Assembly (NCBI RefSeq): GCF_017873605.1 | Contig: NZ_JAGGKI010000005.1 | Coordinates: forward strand, 124,001-188,000 | DNA length: 64,000 nt | Source of the DNA: Paenibacillus lactis | GTDB taxonomy: Bacteria > Bacillota > Bacilli > Paenibacillales > Paenibacillaceae | Reading direction: 5' to 3' | In this document: positions 45,254-54,363 of the stretch, one piece after another | Layout of the letters: each line of letters starts with the position of its first letter | Numbering within the stretch: the first letter of the stretch is position 1 | Notes under the pieces: generated by a model | The model's input: the letters and a program-made list of their open reading frames with translations, nothing else | Database searches by the model: none | Told to the model about the DNA's origin: nothing | Made by a program: the position numbers and the translations under genes

Positions 45254-46129
45254 TCATTCATCGATATCGTTTGATCTACCTAAGCTCAGCCTGAATCCCT
45301 CCCGCCAGGTCGGGTAACGGGGAACCCAGCCCAGCTGACCGCGGGCCTTCGCGTTAGATGCCCCCCGCTCCCAAGGAGCTTTCCCTTCCCGAAGCTCCGG
45401 CATTGGCGCTCCGAGCGCGTCAGCATAGGCAGGAAGCCAATCCGTACCTTTGGCCGGCACGTCATCCACGATGTTATAGATGCCTGACGGCCAATCAAGA
45501 GCGAGAGCTGCGGCATTCGCTGCGTCTTCCACATGAAGGAACGACGTCATCGCTTCAGTCGCGGGCACTTCCTGATGCAAGATCCGCTTTGCCATGATTC
45601 CGCCGCGATCATACCAGGTACCTGGTCCATACAGCATCCCGTAGCGAAGGATGACGTGACGCGGCATCTCGGAAACCGCTTGTTCCAAGGCGCTCACGCC
45701 GTCAACGGTCATCCCTCTCGGATCTGGGGCACCGATATCAAGAGGTACCGATTCCAACGCGGGGGAATCCCCCGGCTCATAGGCCCAGGATATGCTCTGA
45801 GCGATCATTAGCGGTACCCCTGAGGCCAAGGCGGCATCCACTAAATTGCGCGTGCCGTCCCTCCGTATTCTCGCATTGTCCTCAAGATTCCATTGGCTCA
45901 GCGATGTAAGCTGGTGTATGATTGCGTCAGGCTTCACGGTTGCCACGGCCTCCATCACGCGCTCCCGGTCTAAAGCATCGGCAACCACCGCCCGAGCACC
46001 CAACTGTTCGATTGTGGAGCCGCGTTCCCCGCTCTGTGTCATCCCGGTTACTTCATGCCCTGCACGCAGGAGCTGCGGCAGTAGCAGCCGTCCAATGACG
46101 CCTGTTGCTCCGGCAACGAATATCTTCAT
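45254..46129 (-). CDS. NAD(P)-dependent epimerase/dehydratase-like (extended SDR) protein
   Basis: This 291-residue protein starts with the nucleotide-binding motif VAGATGVIGRLLLPQLL and continues with an acidic adenine-site segment (AVVADALD) and HQLTSLSQWNLEDN. The catalytic SDR Tyr-x-x-x-Lys is not evident; RYGMLYGPG follows instead, as in atypical extended SDRs with redox or isomerase roles. GGAGGAG precedes the ATG. The substrate is unknown. FosB lies upstream on the same strand, 41 bases away. Confidence 0.85.
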   Translation of the reverse strand: MKIFVAGATGVIGRLLLPQLLRAGHEVTGMTQSGERGSTIEQLGARAVVADALDRERVMEAVATVKPDAIIHQLTSLSQWNLEDNARIRRDGTRNLVDAALASGVPLMIAQSISWAYEPGDSPALESVPLDIGAPDPRGMTVDGVSALEQAVSEMPRHVILRYGMLYGPGTWYDRGGIMAKRILHQEVPATEAMTSFLHVEDAANAAALALDWPSGIYNIVDDVPAKGTDWLPAYADALGAPMPELREGKAPWERGASNAKARGQLGWVPRYPTWREGFRLSLGRSNDIDE

Positions 46130-46170
46130 CTTCTCTCCTCCTCCTTCTGATCTTGAGCCATTTCACCACT

Positions 46171-46593
46171 TCATTCATCATAAAAGGTCATATGGGACTT
46201 GTCGGACCGGTAATATTCCATTCGATCCTGCAATGAACCGGTATGAAATTCGAACATGTGGCCATCGGGATCCAGAAAATAAATCGACTTCTTATCCCGC
46301 TCATCTCTTGAGCGTCCCGGAACAATCTCAACGCCAAGCGCTTCCAACCTGGCCAGCGCCGATTCATATTCGCAATCCTCGATCGTAAAGGCGATATGCG
46401 TATACGTCCGGTGAATTCGGCTACGATCCGTCTCTTCCTGATTCAGCGCGATCCAAAGACCGTTCAGATCAAAATAAGCGAGCTTCCTTCCTTTTACCAA
46501 TAGCCTTGCTCCAAATGCTTCCCGATAAAAATCGATCGAACGCTCGAGATCTGAAACCGAGAAGCACAAATGATTAATCGGACTGATGTTCAT
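46171..46593 (-). CDS. fosB: Fosfomycin resistance bacillithiol transferase FosB
   Basis: This 140-residue metal-dependent enzyme of the vicinal oxygen chelate fold adds bacillithiol to fosfomycin. It aligns along its whole length with Bacillus Fos[69 protein letters not shown] and [11 protein letters not shown]. The metal ligands His8, His66 and Glu115 are all present. AGGAGG lies seven bases before the ATG. Chromosomal fosB is usual in Bacillales, so it is probably intrinsic rather than acquired. Confidence 0.93.
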   Translation of the reverse strand: MNISPINHLCFSVSDLERSIDFYREAFGARLLVKGRKLAYFDLNGLWIALNQEETDRSRIHRTYTHIAFTIEDCEYESALARLEALGVEIVPGRSRDERDKKSIYFLDPDGHMFEFHTGSLQDRMEYYRSDKSHMTFYDE

Positions 46594-46611
46594 CCCGATT
46601 CCTCCTGTCCG

Positions 46612-47286
46612 CTAATGATGGTCAAGGATGTTCTGCACTTCCAGAGGCGCATGCAATTTTCGGAAGCCGCTCTCTATATATGTATTGAACCAATAGGCAT
46701 GGTAAGGCTGCAGGCCGGCATCCCTGGCGCCTCGCAGCTCATCCGATCCACCGTCTCCCACAAATATGGACTCCTCAGGCGTCACCCCTAACCGTTCGCA
46801 TGCCATTAGATAGATTTCCTTCTGCGGCTTGGCCATACCGACCTCATAGGAGAAAATAACCTCATCAAAGCAGGATGCCAGGGGGCTTCTGCCAAAGTGA
46901 ATGACCTCCTCCTCCGTGCAATTGCTGATCAGTCCCAGCTTGATGCCCCGTTTCTTAAGCAGGTCCAGCATTTCCAGAATATCCGAACGAATGGACTGAA
47001 AGGGAAGCCCCTTCTCTTCAACTCGCGCCCGATACAGCTGCTCCACATGTTCATGGGGATAGGAGAGGCTTCGCTGCTCCAGAATATCCCGGATCACGGC
47101 ATGAAAAGTCGGGAACGACCCGTTCATCCTCCGCTCCTGGCGGGCCCTCCATTCCCGCTTGAACTCATCTTGGGAGAGACCCAGCCGATCGGGATCATCC
47201 TGCTGCCTCCGGAATATCCGCTTGCCATCCGAAAATTCCGTGATCAAGGTTTCATATAAATCGAATATTGCCGCTCTCACTCTCAT
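46612..47286 (-). CDS. HAD-superfamily hydrolase
   Basis: This 224-residue phosphatase-like protein of the haloacid dehalogenase superfamily shows motif I FDLYETLIT (nucleophile Asp8; the usual acid-base Asp two residues later is Tyr), motif II LGLISNCTEE, motif III KPQKEIY and motif IV IFVGDGGSDELRGA. The motif I change to D-x-Y suggests a dehalogenase-like or altered phosphatase chemistry. The substrate is unknown. AGGGG precedes the ATG. It lies 18 bases upstream of fosB on the same strand. Confidence 0.88.
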   Translation of the reverse strand: MRVRAAIFDLYETLITEFSDGKRIFRRQQDDPDRLGLSQDEFKREWRARQERRMNGSFPTFHAVIRDILEQRSLSYPHEHVEQLYRARVEEKGLPFQSIRSDILEMLDLLKKRGIKLGLISNCTEEEVIHFGRSPLASCFDEVIFSYEVGMAKPQKEIYLMACERLGVTPEESIFVGDGGSDELRGARDAGLQPYHAYWFNTYIESGFRKLHAPLEVQNILDHH

Positions 47287-47302
47287 CGATCCAACCCCTT
47301 TG

Positions 47303-47812
47303 TCATGATCCGGAATAACCGGCCTCCTGTGGAAGTCTCGCTGGATAATAGCGAGCGGTCTCTTCTAATACTCTATCGTTCTTCTCATCCCATATCTCGC
47401 TCAGCTCGAACGTTCCGTCTTGAAAGAACAGCGGGAATCTGCGCTTAAACCAATCCTGCATCGGCAGCTTCAGCGCGTCCTCGATCTCAACCCAGACAAG
47501 TTCCCCTTCGGGAGGCTGCTCCAGCAGTTCACCTTCAAAGGAGGTCGCCAAGTAATTAAATACCATGTATCGATGCCCCGAGTTCGGCTCGCAGGATTCC
47601 TCCAGCCCTTTGTATACAATGTCCTTTACTATAAGTCCGGTCTCTTCGCGCACCTCGCGGATCGCTCCGTTCACGATGCTCTCCGGAAAATCAACTTTGC
47701 CTCCAGGGGCGATATACCCGGGGAATCCCTTCGAATCCGGCCTGTTTAATAGCAGCACCTTGGTACCGTCCTGTACCATGCACATGGTGTAGAGACTCAC
47801 TTCATTACGCAC
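47303..47812 (-). CDS. NUDIX hydrolase (MutT/8-oxo-dGTPase-like)
   Basis: This 169-residue NUDIX protein starts YTMCMVQDGTKVLLLNRPDS and has the box GGKVDFPESIVNGAIREVRE-ETG with all metal-binding glutamates. The short N-terminus and the FPGYIAPGG lead-in resemble the 8-oxo-dGTP diphosphatase group, but substrate cannot be assigned. I prefer the GTG at 47812, six bases behind AGGGAGG; a GTG two codons earlier overlaps that site. Confidence 0.86.
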   Translation of the reverse strand: MRNEVSLYTMCMVQDGTKVLLLNRPDSKGFPGYIAPGGKVDFPESIVNGAIREVREETGLIVKDIVYKGLEESCEPNSGHRYMVFNYLATSFEGELLEQPPEGELVWVEIEDALKLPMQDWFKRRFPLFFQDGTFELSEIWDEKNDRVLEETARYYPARLPQEAGYSGS

Positions 47813-47922
47813 AGGCACCCTCCCTCTTCTCTTAGATGATTCGCTATTATCTAGTATAACGCCTGGGTCCCCGCCAATAAATTACAAGTTTGATTTAATG
47901 AAATTTTTCTCATGATCGAACG

Positions 47923-47952
47923 CAAAAAAACCAGAGCTCGCTCTGGTTTTTC
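47923..47952. terminator. Bidirectional terminator downstream of the sigma factor gene
   Basis: A stem AACCAGAG/CTCTGGTT with a CTCG tetraloop is flanked by seven A on the left and a T-run on the right. It works for the minus-strand sigma factor gene, which ends 33 bases away. Confidence 0.85.
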
Positions 47953-47984
47953 ATCGAATAATGGGTAGGTTAAGCAGTCTATAC

Positions 47985-48722
47985 TTATGCCGCCATCAGC
48001 GCTTGCGGCTGATAGCCCCAGCTGTATTGCATCAGCGCATTGGCGCTTGGGGATTGAGCCTGCAGCGGTGCAATGCCGATTGCGCTGACTTCGCTGCTGT
48101 TCCATTGGATGAGCCTGACGGCAGTCTCAACATCGCCTGCTTGGTAGGCAATCGCCAATGCTTGCAGGTTTACGGCCATCTCCTCATCCTCCGGCGTGTC
48201 CAGAAGCAGCTCTTCTTCGGGGTCCAAGTCACGGAGAACCTTGTGCGCCCGATGAAGTGCAGCCTTCACAGCGCCTTCCGTCGTCTCCAGTATTTGAGCC
48301 GTTTCCGCGCTGCTGTACTCATAGACATCCCGAAGCAGCAGCACCGTCCGCTGCAGCGGCGACAAATGCTTGAACAACAATTGAAACGTCACTTCTAAAT
48401 GGAGCGCATTTTCCTCCCGGGCATCGGATTCTGTGGGGAGGAGCTGCTCCAGCTTATCCTCCAAAATCCGGCGGTAAATGCCCTCCCTGCGCACCCGGTC
48501 AATCCAGGTGTTTTTCGCGATTCGCAGCAGCAGCGCCTCGGGGTTCATATGGGTTCGGTCCTTCATATTTTCCAGCACCTTAATCCAGGTATCCTGCATG
48601 AGATCATCCGAATCCCAATCAGATCTTGTAAGCGACAGACAGTACCGGTGCAACGTTGCATTCAGCTCCGGGAGGCTGTAACCCGTATCTGATTCTGTGC
48701 CACCCGGTCGATAGATGGTCAT
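47985..48722 (-). CDS. ECF-type RNA polymerase sigma factor with C-terminal extension
   Basis: This is a 245-residue sigma-70-family factor. Region 2 is visible as HRYCLSLTRSDWDSDDLMQD with WIKVLENM and ILRIAKNTWIDRVRR-like sequence, and region 4 as FKHLSPLQRTVLLLRDVYEY with SSAETAQILETTEGAVKAAL. The last 80 residues extend beyond region 4, first acidic, then Ala/Gln-rich (AIAYQAGDVETAVRLIQW). No anti-sigma gene is adjacent, so the extension may carry its control, as in other ECF groups with C-terminal domains. AAAGGAG precedes the ATG. It is divergent from clpP. Confidence 0.88.
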   Translation of the reverse strand: MTIYRPGGTESDTGYSLPELNATLHRYCLSLTRSDWDSDDLMQDTWIKVLENMKDRTHMNPEALLLRIAKNTWIDRVRREGIYRRILEDKLEQLLPTESDAREENALHLEVTFQLLFKHLSPLQRTVLLLRDVYEYSSAETAQILETTEGAVKAALHRAHKVLRDLDPEEELLLDTPEDEEMAVNLQALAIAYQAGDVETAVRLIQWNSSEVSAIGIAPLQAQSPSANALMQYSWGYQPQALMAA

Positions 48723-48902
48723 CGGCGGCCAACTCCTTTGTATACGATTATCGTCAGGTTATCTTATAAGTAAACGAACGAAAGCTGCATATCGTTACTC
48801 GGATATCGAAAGTTTTTTTTCTGCTTCTTTCGTACCTTTTTCGCAGGCTGGATCGTTTACTTGCTGAATCACGAAATTTGAATGAATACGGAGGGAAAAG
48901 AC

Positions 48903-49484
48903 ATGAGCGTAATACCATATGTGGTTGAGCAGACGAGTCGGGGCGAGCGGTCTTACGATATTTATTCCAGGCTGCTGAAGGACCGTATTATATTCGTTGG
49001 AGCGGCGATTGATGACGCCGTGGCGAACAGTGTTATCGCCCAGCTGCTGTTCCTGGCGGCAGAGGATCCGGACAGGGATATTCATATGTACATCAACAGT
49101 CCTGGAGGTTCCGTATCCGCAGGCTTTGGAATTTACGATACCATGCAGATCATCAAACCACAAGTCAGCACCATCTGCACAGGATTTGCCGCTTCCTACG
49201 GCGCGATTCTCCTGCTTGCCGGTGCGAAAGGCAAACGGCTGGCTCTTCCGAACAGCGAGATTATGATCCATCAACCGCTTGGTGGCGTCCAAGGTCAGGC
49301 CAGCGATATTGCCATCACCGCCAAACGAATTCTGAAGACCCGCGAGAAGCTGGTTCAAATTACGGCCGAGCGTACGGGGCAGCCAGCCGAACGGGTGGAG
49401 AGGGATATGGACCGCGATTATTTCATGACCGCAGAGGAAGCGCTGGAATACGGGATCATTGATGAGATCGTAACCAAGCTGTAA
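48903..49484 (+). CDS. clpP: ATP-dependent Clp protease proteolytic subunit
   Basis: This 193-residue serine peptidase subunit assembles into the ClpP barrel and works with Clp ATPases. The catalytic triad is Ser98 (GFAASYGA), His123 (MIHQPLGG) and Asp172 (DRDYFMTA); the oxyanion loop NSPGGSV is intact. The Ser motif reads GFAASYGA rather than the GMAASMGA of the main ClpP, which suggests a second, specialised paralogue. The start at 48903 follows GGAGGG at seven bases; an upstream in-frame ATG has no such site. The following small gene is probably in the same transcript. Confidence 0.95.
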   Translation: MSVIPYVVEQTSRGERSYDIYSRLLKDRIIFVGAAIDDAVANSVIAQLLFLAAEDPDRDIHMYINSPGGSVSAGFGIYDTMQIIKPQVSTICTGFAASYGAILLLAGAKGKRLALPNSEIMIHQPLGGVQGQASDIAITAKRILKTREKLVQITAERTGQPAERVERDMDRDYFMTAEEALEYGIIDEIVTKL

Positions 49485-49571
49485 TGAAACACGGTTCGAT
49501 CAGTGAACAACATGCCCCGGTCCATTGCTCACGAGTCCATGGCACTATAAATTAAAGGAGTGAAGCTCACG

Positions 49572-49784
49572 ATGATGCTGAAGCATTTGCTGAAACAACA
49601 GGCGGCCGTTCATTTTATTGACGGAGGCTGCGTTAGCGGAGGTACACTTGAGGAAATCGAGGACACATTCATTAAATACAAGGATGAGTATGAAATGCTG
49701 TACATTCCGTTGTCCGCGATCCGATACGTAGCGGTCGATACGAAGGAAAGAGACAAAGCCCCGGTCGGATTTACCGCCTCCTAG
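49572..49784 (+). CDS. Small protein, possibly DUF2642/Sm-like
   Basis: This 70-residue protein is predicted mixed alpha/beta: a short helix (MLKHLLKQQAAVHFI), a Gly-rich turn (DGGCVSGGT) and strands MLYIPLSAIRYVAVD. The last pattern resembles short DUF2642/YuzF-type proteins with an Sm-like fold that occur in spore formers, but the match is weak. AAGGAG lies 11 bases upstream of the first ATG. It follows clpP by 87 bases and precedes a terminator. Confidence 0.6.
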   Translation: MMLKHLLKQQAAVHFIDGGCVSGGTLEEIEDTFIKYKDEYEMLYIPLSAIRYVAVDTKERDKAPVGFTAS

Positions 49785-49870
49785 TCCTTCCTCGGGCAGT
49801 GCGGCAAAGCCTTCTCGTCCAGTTTGGTTTACCTTTAGGTTTTAGTATAGCTTAGCTTGAGAATGCAGAG

Positions 49871-49908
49871 AACCGCATGAACCCTATTTGGGCTCATGCG
49901 GTTTTATT
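49871..49908 (+). terminator. Terminator of the clpP unit, overlapping the 3' end of the next gene
   Basis: A 10-bp stem AACCGCATGA (49871-49880) / TCATGCGGTT (49894-49903) is followed by TTTATT on the plus strand. The right half of the hairpin encodes the last residues and stop of the convergent phosphotransferase gene. Confidence 0.8.
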
Positions 49909-50816
49909 GGCATATTGACTATTTTATCGATCAGGAAGGAACGAAGGCGCTTGCGCTCCGGATCGCTGCCGTTCTTCTTGTGAAAGCCGATAAACTGCAG
50001 TGCGTGAACCATTGAATAGAAATCGATGACGGCCAGCTGGTCCGCATCGGCGCCCCATTGGGTGCACAACTCCTCGATATAAGGCATGCCAGCAGGACCA
50101 ATATCGGAAACAACGGCTGTCTGGGTGAGGCCGATCATATACAGCGGATCTCCGTAACAGACCCAGTCGAAGTCCACGATCCCCTGCAGTTCCCCATCCC
50201 GTACGATAACATTCTTGATCGTCACATCATCCAGAAAACAGATCGGCCGGACTCTCTTAAAGTAAGGCTCATAATGCTCCTTGATGGAAGCCAGCCTGCC
50301 AATAAGCTCCTGGTCGATGTCATCCAGGATATGAGGAAGATGACGATCGTAATCCCGCTCAATGATTTCGGACCAAGAGGCATACGGCCCCGGCCGACCG
50401 ATGGGTACCCATCCGTAGCCTTTCCCTTCAGGGAGCTTGGCTGCTTGGTGTTGAAATGAGATGATCTGTCCGGCTAACACGCGCATCTGCTCTCTGCTCA
50501 TAGCAGCAAGCTCGTCGCGCAAATCCTGTCCGGGGATTTTCTCAAGGATCATGTAAGCCCACGGAACCTGCTTCTTGGTAAGATCGACCGCAAGAACAGC
50601 TGGTACCGGCAAGCCGAGCCTGGCGAGAATGCTCAAGTTGTTCCCCGTATATGCCAGTACCTCTGGCTCCGTATTCGTCCGGATAATCAACTCCCGGTGA
50701 GCGAAGACTGCGGCAAACACCTGATTGGTATGCCCGAACGACATTGGCGTTATAGAGACAGGAATCTCGCCGGACCATACCGTCACTAGACGAATCAGCT
50801 GCTCTTCCATTCTCAT
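49884..50816 (-). CDS. APH-family phosphotransferase
   Basis: This 310-residue small-molecule kinase shows N-lobe features (SFGHTNQVFAAVFAHRELII; MILEKIPGQDLRDELA), a catalytic loop CFLDDVTIKNVIV and metal motif GIVDFDWVCYGDP. The catalytic loop has L-D-D in place of the usual H-G-D, keeping the Asp and Asn. The substrate is unknown. It is a different subgroup from the kinase at 31069. GGGGAG lies five bases before the first of two nearby ATGs. Confidence 0.86.
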   Translation of the reverse strand: MRMEEQLIRLVTVWSGEIPVSITPMSFGHTNQVFAAVFAHRELIIRTNTEPEVLAYTGNNLSILARLGLPVPAVLAVDLTKKQVPWAYMILEKIPGQDLRDELAAMSREQMRVLAGQIISFQHQAAKLPEGKGYGWVPIGRPGPYASWSEIIERDYDRHLPHILDDIDQELIGRLASIKEHYEPYFKRVRPICFLDDVTIKNVIVRDGELQGIVDFDWVCYGDPLYMIGLTQTAVVSDIGPAGMPYIEELCTQWGADADQLAVIDFYSMVHALQFIGFHKKNGSDPERKRLRSFLIDKIVNMPIKPHEPK

Positions 50817-50869
50817 ATCTACTCCCCTAGGTGGTACGACGTAAATGTACGGTTAATAATAAAATATCT

Positions 50870-51421
50870 TCAGTCAGCTTCTTCCCTGTCCCGCTTCCTG
50901 CAAGCATAGGCAAGTCGGTATAGCTCGGCGATATCGTCCCGTCCATTCTGAACGAACCTTCGGACTGCTTCGTCCAGCTCCACGGTCTCCACAGCGATAA
51001 CCTGCTCGGCTCCCTCCGGGTTAAGCGGCTCGAATGCGAGCCTCACCTCCCCGTAACCGACCGCTCGAACAAAACGGGGGTGCGGAATATGGGGCCGAAA
51101 CGGGCCGGGAGCGCTCGATTCGCAGTGAAACTGTCCGATCAGCCGGAAGGATTCCAGCTCTGCGCCCAACTCCTCCCTCACTTCCCTGCGCAAGGCATCC
51201 ATATATCCTTCTCCCGGCTCCAACGTCCCTCCAGGAAGCTCCCAGCTTCCGTCCGCAACCTGAAAGACGACGCACCGATCCCCCGCAAAGGGGAGGATGG
51301 TCACATTGCTGACCAAGCCTTCATCGAGCTCGTCGTCGCACACATACCGCGCCTTTACAACGCCCCAATGAATGTCGTTCGATAGTGCCGGATACTGGTC
51401 CCAATCGATGTCCCTTTTCAT
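50870..51421 (-). CDS. NUDIX hydrolase
   Basis: This 183-residue protein has the NUDIX box GGTLEPGEGYMDALRREVRE-ELGAE with the metal-binding glutamates, preceded by DGSWELPG. An N-terminal strand region (HWGVVKARYVCDDELDEGLV) and a C-terminal helix complete it. The substrate is unknown. GGAGG lies 11 bases upstream of the ATG. It is 53 bases upstream of the phosphotransferase gene on the same strand. Confidence 0.88.
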   Translation of the reverse strand: MKRDIDWDQYPALSNDIHWGVVKARYVCDDELDEGLVSNVTILPFAGDRCVVFQVADGSWELPGGTLEPGEGYMDALRREVREELGAELESFRLIGQFHCESSAPGPFRPHIPHPRFVRAVGYGEVRLAFEPLNPEGAEQVIAVETVELDEAVRRFVQNGRDDIAELYRLAYACRKRDREEAD

Positions 51422-51496
51422 TTGCTGTCCAACCTCCTCCGATCCATGGCTTACCGTTCAAAAACCATTGCGGGTCTATCCTATCCCTGCCCCAAG

Positions 51497-52372
51497 TCAG
51501 TTCCCGTAATGGCGGACCATCAGCACCTGTTCCATGGACGTGGCAAGTCCCAGCTGCTCAAGAGACTGCACCAACGCTTCTTGGGATGCCCGGATATTGA
51601 AGGCAGAACGTCTCACCGCAAGCTCAGGCTGATACACCTCCGACAACGCCGAGGCAATGACCCCCTTGACGTCAGCATGGCCAGGGGCTGCTTCACAACG
51701 GAACAGCGTAATCGACGCGGGCTTTCCGCTCGGGTCGAAGGCTCGCTTAAACAAAGCATAGCCCACCATTTCCTTCCCTGCATAGACGAGGACGCATTCG
51801 CCGTCCTGAATGCAAGGAAGATCATTCTGCCACACATCGCCGGACCGGTAGAAAGGAACCGCTCTCAATTCTCCCGCTTGCCCGCGGGTAACCGTATAGG
51901 CATCCGAGGATTCCTGAGCGTTATCTGCTAACGTGCCTTCCGCGGACATGATCAAAAGTCTGTCGATGACGGTATAGCCTACCCGTTCATACAGCTTAAT
52001 GGCTGCGGCGTTCGTGCTTATTGCTTCCAGATAGGCGCGTTGAATTCCAAGCTCCTCATAAAGCTCCGAATTTCGCTCCATCATGGACAAGCCAATGCCT
52101 TTGCCGCGGTATTCCGGTGCAACGGCCGTTCCTCCGTTCCACGCCAGCTTCTTCCCATCTACCTCCCGGAAGCTGTTCATGACGATGCCGGCCGGGTGCC
52201 CGTCCACAAAGCAGGCAAGCGACCTTTCCATACACAGTCCTAAATGGCTTGCTCGGGCAATAAAACGGTCAAGCGGCATGGATGCCTGGACCATATAACC
52301 TTCGAACGAGCGATTCCATATCTCGGAGGCTTCCTTCACCGGAAGCTCGCTCAGCGGTTTATACGTAATCAT
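51497..52372 (-). CDS. GNAT-family N-acetyltransferase (two-lobed)
   Basis: This 291-residue protein has a full GNAT domain at residues 1 to about 155, with the acetyl-CoA loop AVAPEYRGKGIGLSMMERNS and the end strand KLYERVGYTVIDRL. A second, degenerate GNAT-like half follows (AGKEMVGYALFKRA; PGHADVKGVIASALSEVY) whose binding loop is not conserved. Such tandem proteins usually have one active lobe. The acceptor is unknown. GGGGGA precedes the ATG. Confidence 0.86.
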   Translation of the reverse strand: MITYKPLSELPVKEASEIWNRSFEGYMVQASMPLDRFIARASHLGLCMERSLACFVDGHPAGIVMNSFREVDGKKLAWNGGTAVAPEYRGKGIGLSMMERNSELYEELGIQRAYLEAISTNAAAIKLYERVGYTVIDRLLIMSAEGTLADNAQESSDAYTVTRGQAGELRAVPFYRSGDVWQNDLPCIQDGECVLVYAGKEMVGYALFKRAFDPSGKPASITLFRCEAAPGHADVKGVIASALSEVYQPELAVRRSAFNIRASQEALVQSLEQLGLATSMEQVLMVRHYGN

Positions 52373-52435
52373 GCGATAAATCCCCCTTCATAAGCAGCAT
52401 CAGCGATGCCGATGTAATTGTTCTCTATTCAAAGA

Positions 52436-52489
52436 ACATGCAGGAAAAGCAACGAGGCATAGGAAGCCGACCGCTGTTCTCCTGCATGT
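52436..52489 (-). terminator. Terminator of the oligoendopeptidase gene
   Basis: A 10-bp stem ACATGCAGGA (52436-52445) / TCCTGCATGT (52480-52489) lies 15 bases beyond the stop codon. The T-run on the minus strand is weak (TTCTTT), so termination may be partial. Confidence 0.6.
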
Positions 52490-52503
52490 GTACAAAATTT
52501 CTA

Positions 52504-54198
52504 TTAGAGCTTGGTATCGTCCACGCTATCAAGCCAAGCCTCAATGCTGCCGATGACCGACGTGACACAGCCGTCCTCGAACGGCGAGATCAATCCCGCA
52601 ACCTTCACCAGCTCCGTGAAGGACTTGCTGCCGCCTTGACGGCACAGATGGAGGTAATCCTTCCATGCTTCCTCACGGTTCTCATGCATCTTCTTCCAGA
52701 ACTGGAATGCGCAGATTTGGGCCAGCGTGTAATCGATATAATAGAACGGGGTGTTGAAAATATGCCCCTGCTTATGCCAGAAGCCCCCTTGCTCCAAATA
52801 GGCGTTATCCGCGTAATTGCGGTGAGGCAAATATTTGCGCTCGATTTCGCGCCATGCCTGCTTCCGCTCAGCCGGCGTCGCATCCGGGTTCTCGTAGACG
52901 AAATGCTGGAATTCATCCACCGTCACGCCGTACGGGATAAAGATCAACGCGCTTGCCAAATGTTCGAAGCGGTATTTGTCGACTTCCTCCTTGAAGAACA
53001 GATCCATCCACGGCCAGGTGAAGAACTCCATGCTCATCGAATGAATCTCGCAAGCCTCATAGGTCGGGAAGCTGTACTCCGGCACGGCGAAGCTGCGGCT
53101 CTCGTAAACTTGGAAGGCATGCCCCGCTTCATGCGTAAGCACGTCGATATCCCCGGACGTACCGTTGAAGTTGGAGAAGATGAACGGCGCCCCATATTCG
53201 CTGATATAGGTACAATATCCGCCGCTTTGCTTGCCCTTCTTCGCAACGAGGTCCATCAGGCCGTTCTCCTGCATAAAGGTGAAGAATTCCTTCGTCTCAG
53301 GGGACAGCTCGGCATACATCTTCGCTCCGTTCTCAACGATCCACTCGGGATCCCCCTTCGGCGTTGCATTTCCCGATTTGAACGCAAAGTTCTCATCATA
53401 ATACAGCAGCTGGTCTACGCCAATCCGGTTCTTCTGCCGTTCCTTGAGCTTCGATGCTACAGGAACGATATGCTCCAGTACCTGGCTCCGGAAGTTCGCT
53501 ACCATCTCGGCATTGTAATCGGTGCGGGCCATCCGTGCATAGCCGAGCTCAACATAATTCTTGAAACCCAGCTTCTTCGCGATTTTCGTTCTGACCTTGA
53601 CCAGATCATCATAAATGCGATCGAAGGTCTCCTCGTTCTCAGCCATAAAGCCGCTCGATGCTTCCATGGCGCGTTTGCGCATATCGCGATCCGTCGATTG
53701 CTGGAACGGAATCAGCTGGGACAGCGTGCGTTCCTCGCCCTCGAACTGGATTTTGGCGGAGGCGATCAGCTTCGCATATTCCGTCGTCAGCTTGTTCTCC
53801 TGCTGCAGGTCCTCAATCACCTCAGGGCTGAACGTCTTCAGGGAGAGCTCAGCCAGCTGGAACAGCTGACGGCCCCATTTCTTCTCCAGCTCGCTGCGGA
53901 ACTTGGAGCCGACCAGCGCCCGATAATAATCCGTAATATATTCCTGAACGACCGGACCGTTCTCATCGAAGAAGTCCTGCTCCGCTTTATAGAATTCGTC
54001 GTTGGTATCGATCGAATGCCGAACGCTTGCGATCTGCTGGAGCGTATCGAACTCGCTGCGAAGCTTGTTGATTCCTTTCATTGCCTGATCCTGCTCTTCA
54101 TATGATCCGGCGGATGTGAAGGCATCCAGCAGCTCCTTAAATTTCTGTTCGAAAGCTTTGACGTCAGGCCGCTCGTAGTGATACTCGCTAAATTTCAT
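52504..54198 (-). CDS. M3-family oligoendopeptidase (PepF-like)
   Basis: This 564-residue cytoplasmic zinc metallopeptidase of family M3 hydrolyses short peptides. The zinc site is HEAGH (first His356) with the downstream glutamate supplied by ACEIHSMSMEFFTWPW. Other family marks are the helical N-terminus (MKFSEYHYERPDVKAFEQKF) and GGFWHKQGHIFNTPFYYIDY near the C-terminus. The second ATG (54198) is at better distance from AGGTG than the one three codons upstream. It is a single-gene unit. Confidence 0.93.
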   Translation of the reverse strand: MKFSEYHYERPDVKAFEQKFKELLDAFTSAGSYEEQDQAMKGINKLRSEFDTLQQIASVRHSIDTNDEFYKAEQDFFDENGPVVQEYITDYYRALVGSKFRSELEKKWGRQLFQLAELSLKTFSPEVIEDLQQENKLTTEYAKLIASAKIQFEGEERTLSQLIPFQQSTDRDMRKRAMEASSGFMAENEETFDRIYDDLVKVRTKIAKKLGFKNYVELGYARMARTDYNAEMVANFRSQVLEHIVPVASKLKERQKNRIGVDQLLYYDENFAFKSGNATPKGDPEWIVENGAKMYAELSPETKEFFTFMQENGLMDLVAKKGKQSGGYCTYISEYGAPFIFSNFNGTSGDIDVLTHEAGHAFQVYESRSFAVPEYSFPTYEACEIHSMSMEFFTWPWMDLFFKEEVDKYRFEHLASALIFIPYGVTVDEFQHFVYENPDATPAERKQAWREIERKYLPHRNYADNAYLEQGGFWHKQGHIFNTPFYYIDYTLAQICAFQFWKKMHENREEAWKDYLHLCRQGGSKSFTELVKVAGLISPFEDGCVTSVIGSIEAWLDSVDDTKL

Positions 54199-54363
54199 GA
54201 CATACACCTGCCCTTTCCATATAAAAAATACAACGATTCATCCATTCGGCATCTAAACGATAAAGTTATAGAACCCAAACGATTGTAATTTCGATACAGG
54301 TAGGGCATTATCCTGCTGACGTTCTTCGAAATTATGCGGAAGGTGACCTGGCTTTAATATGGC

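Noticed and set aside
46171..46593. Horizontally acquired antibiotic resistance island around fosB
   Set aside because: No mobile element, repeat or composition change is near; fosB is commonly intrinsic in Bacillales.
52438..54105. A 555-codon plus-strand frame across the oligoendopeptidase gene
   Set aside because: The minus strand carries HEAGH and family-long similarity; the plus frame is a codon-bias shadow.
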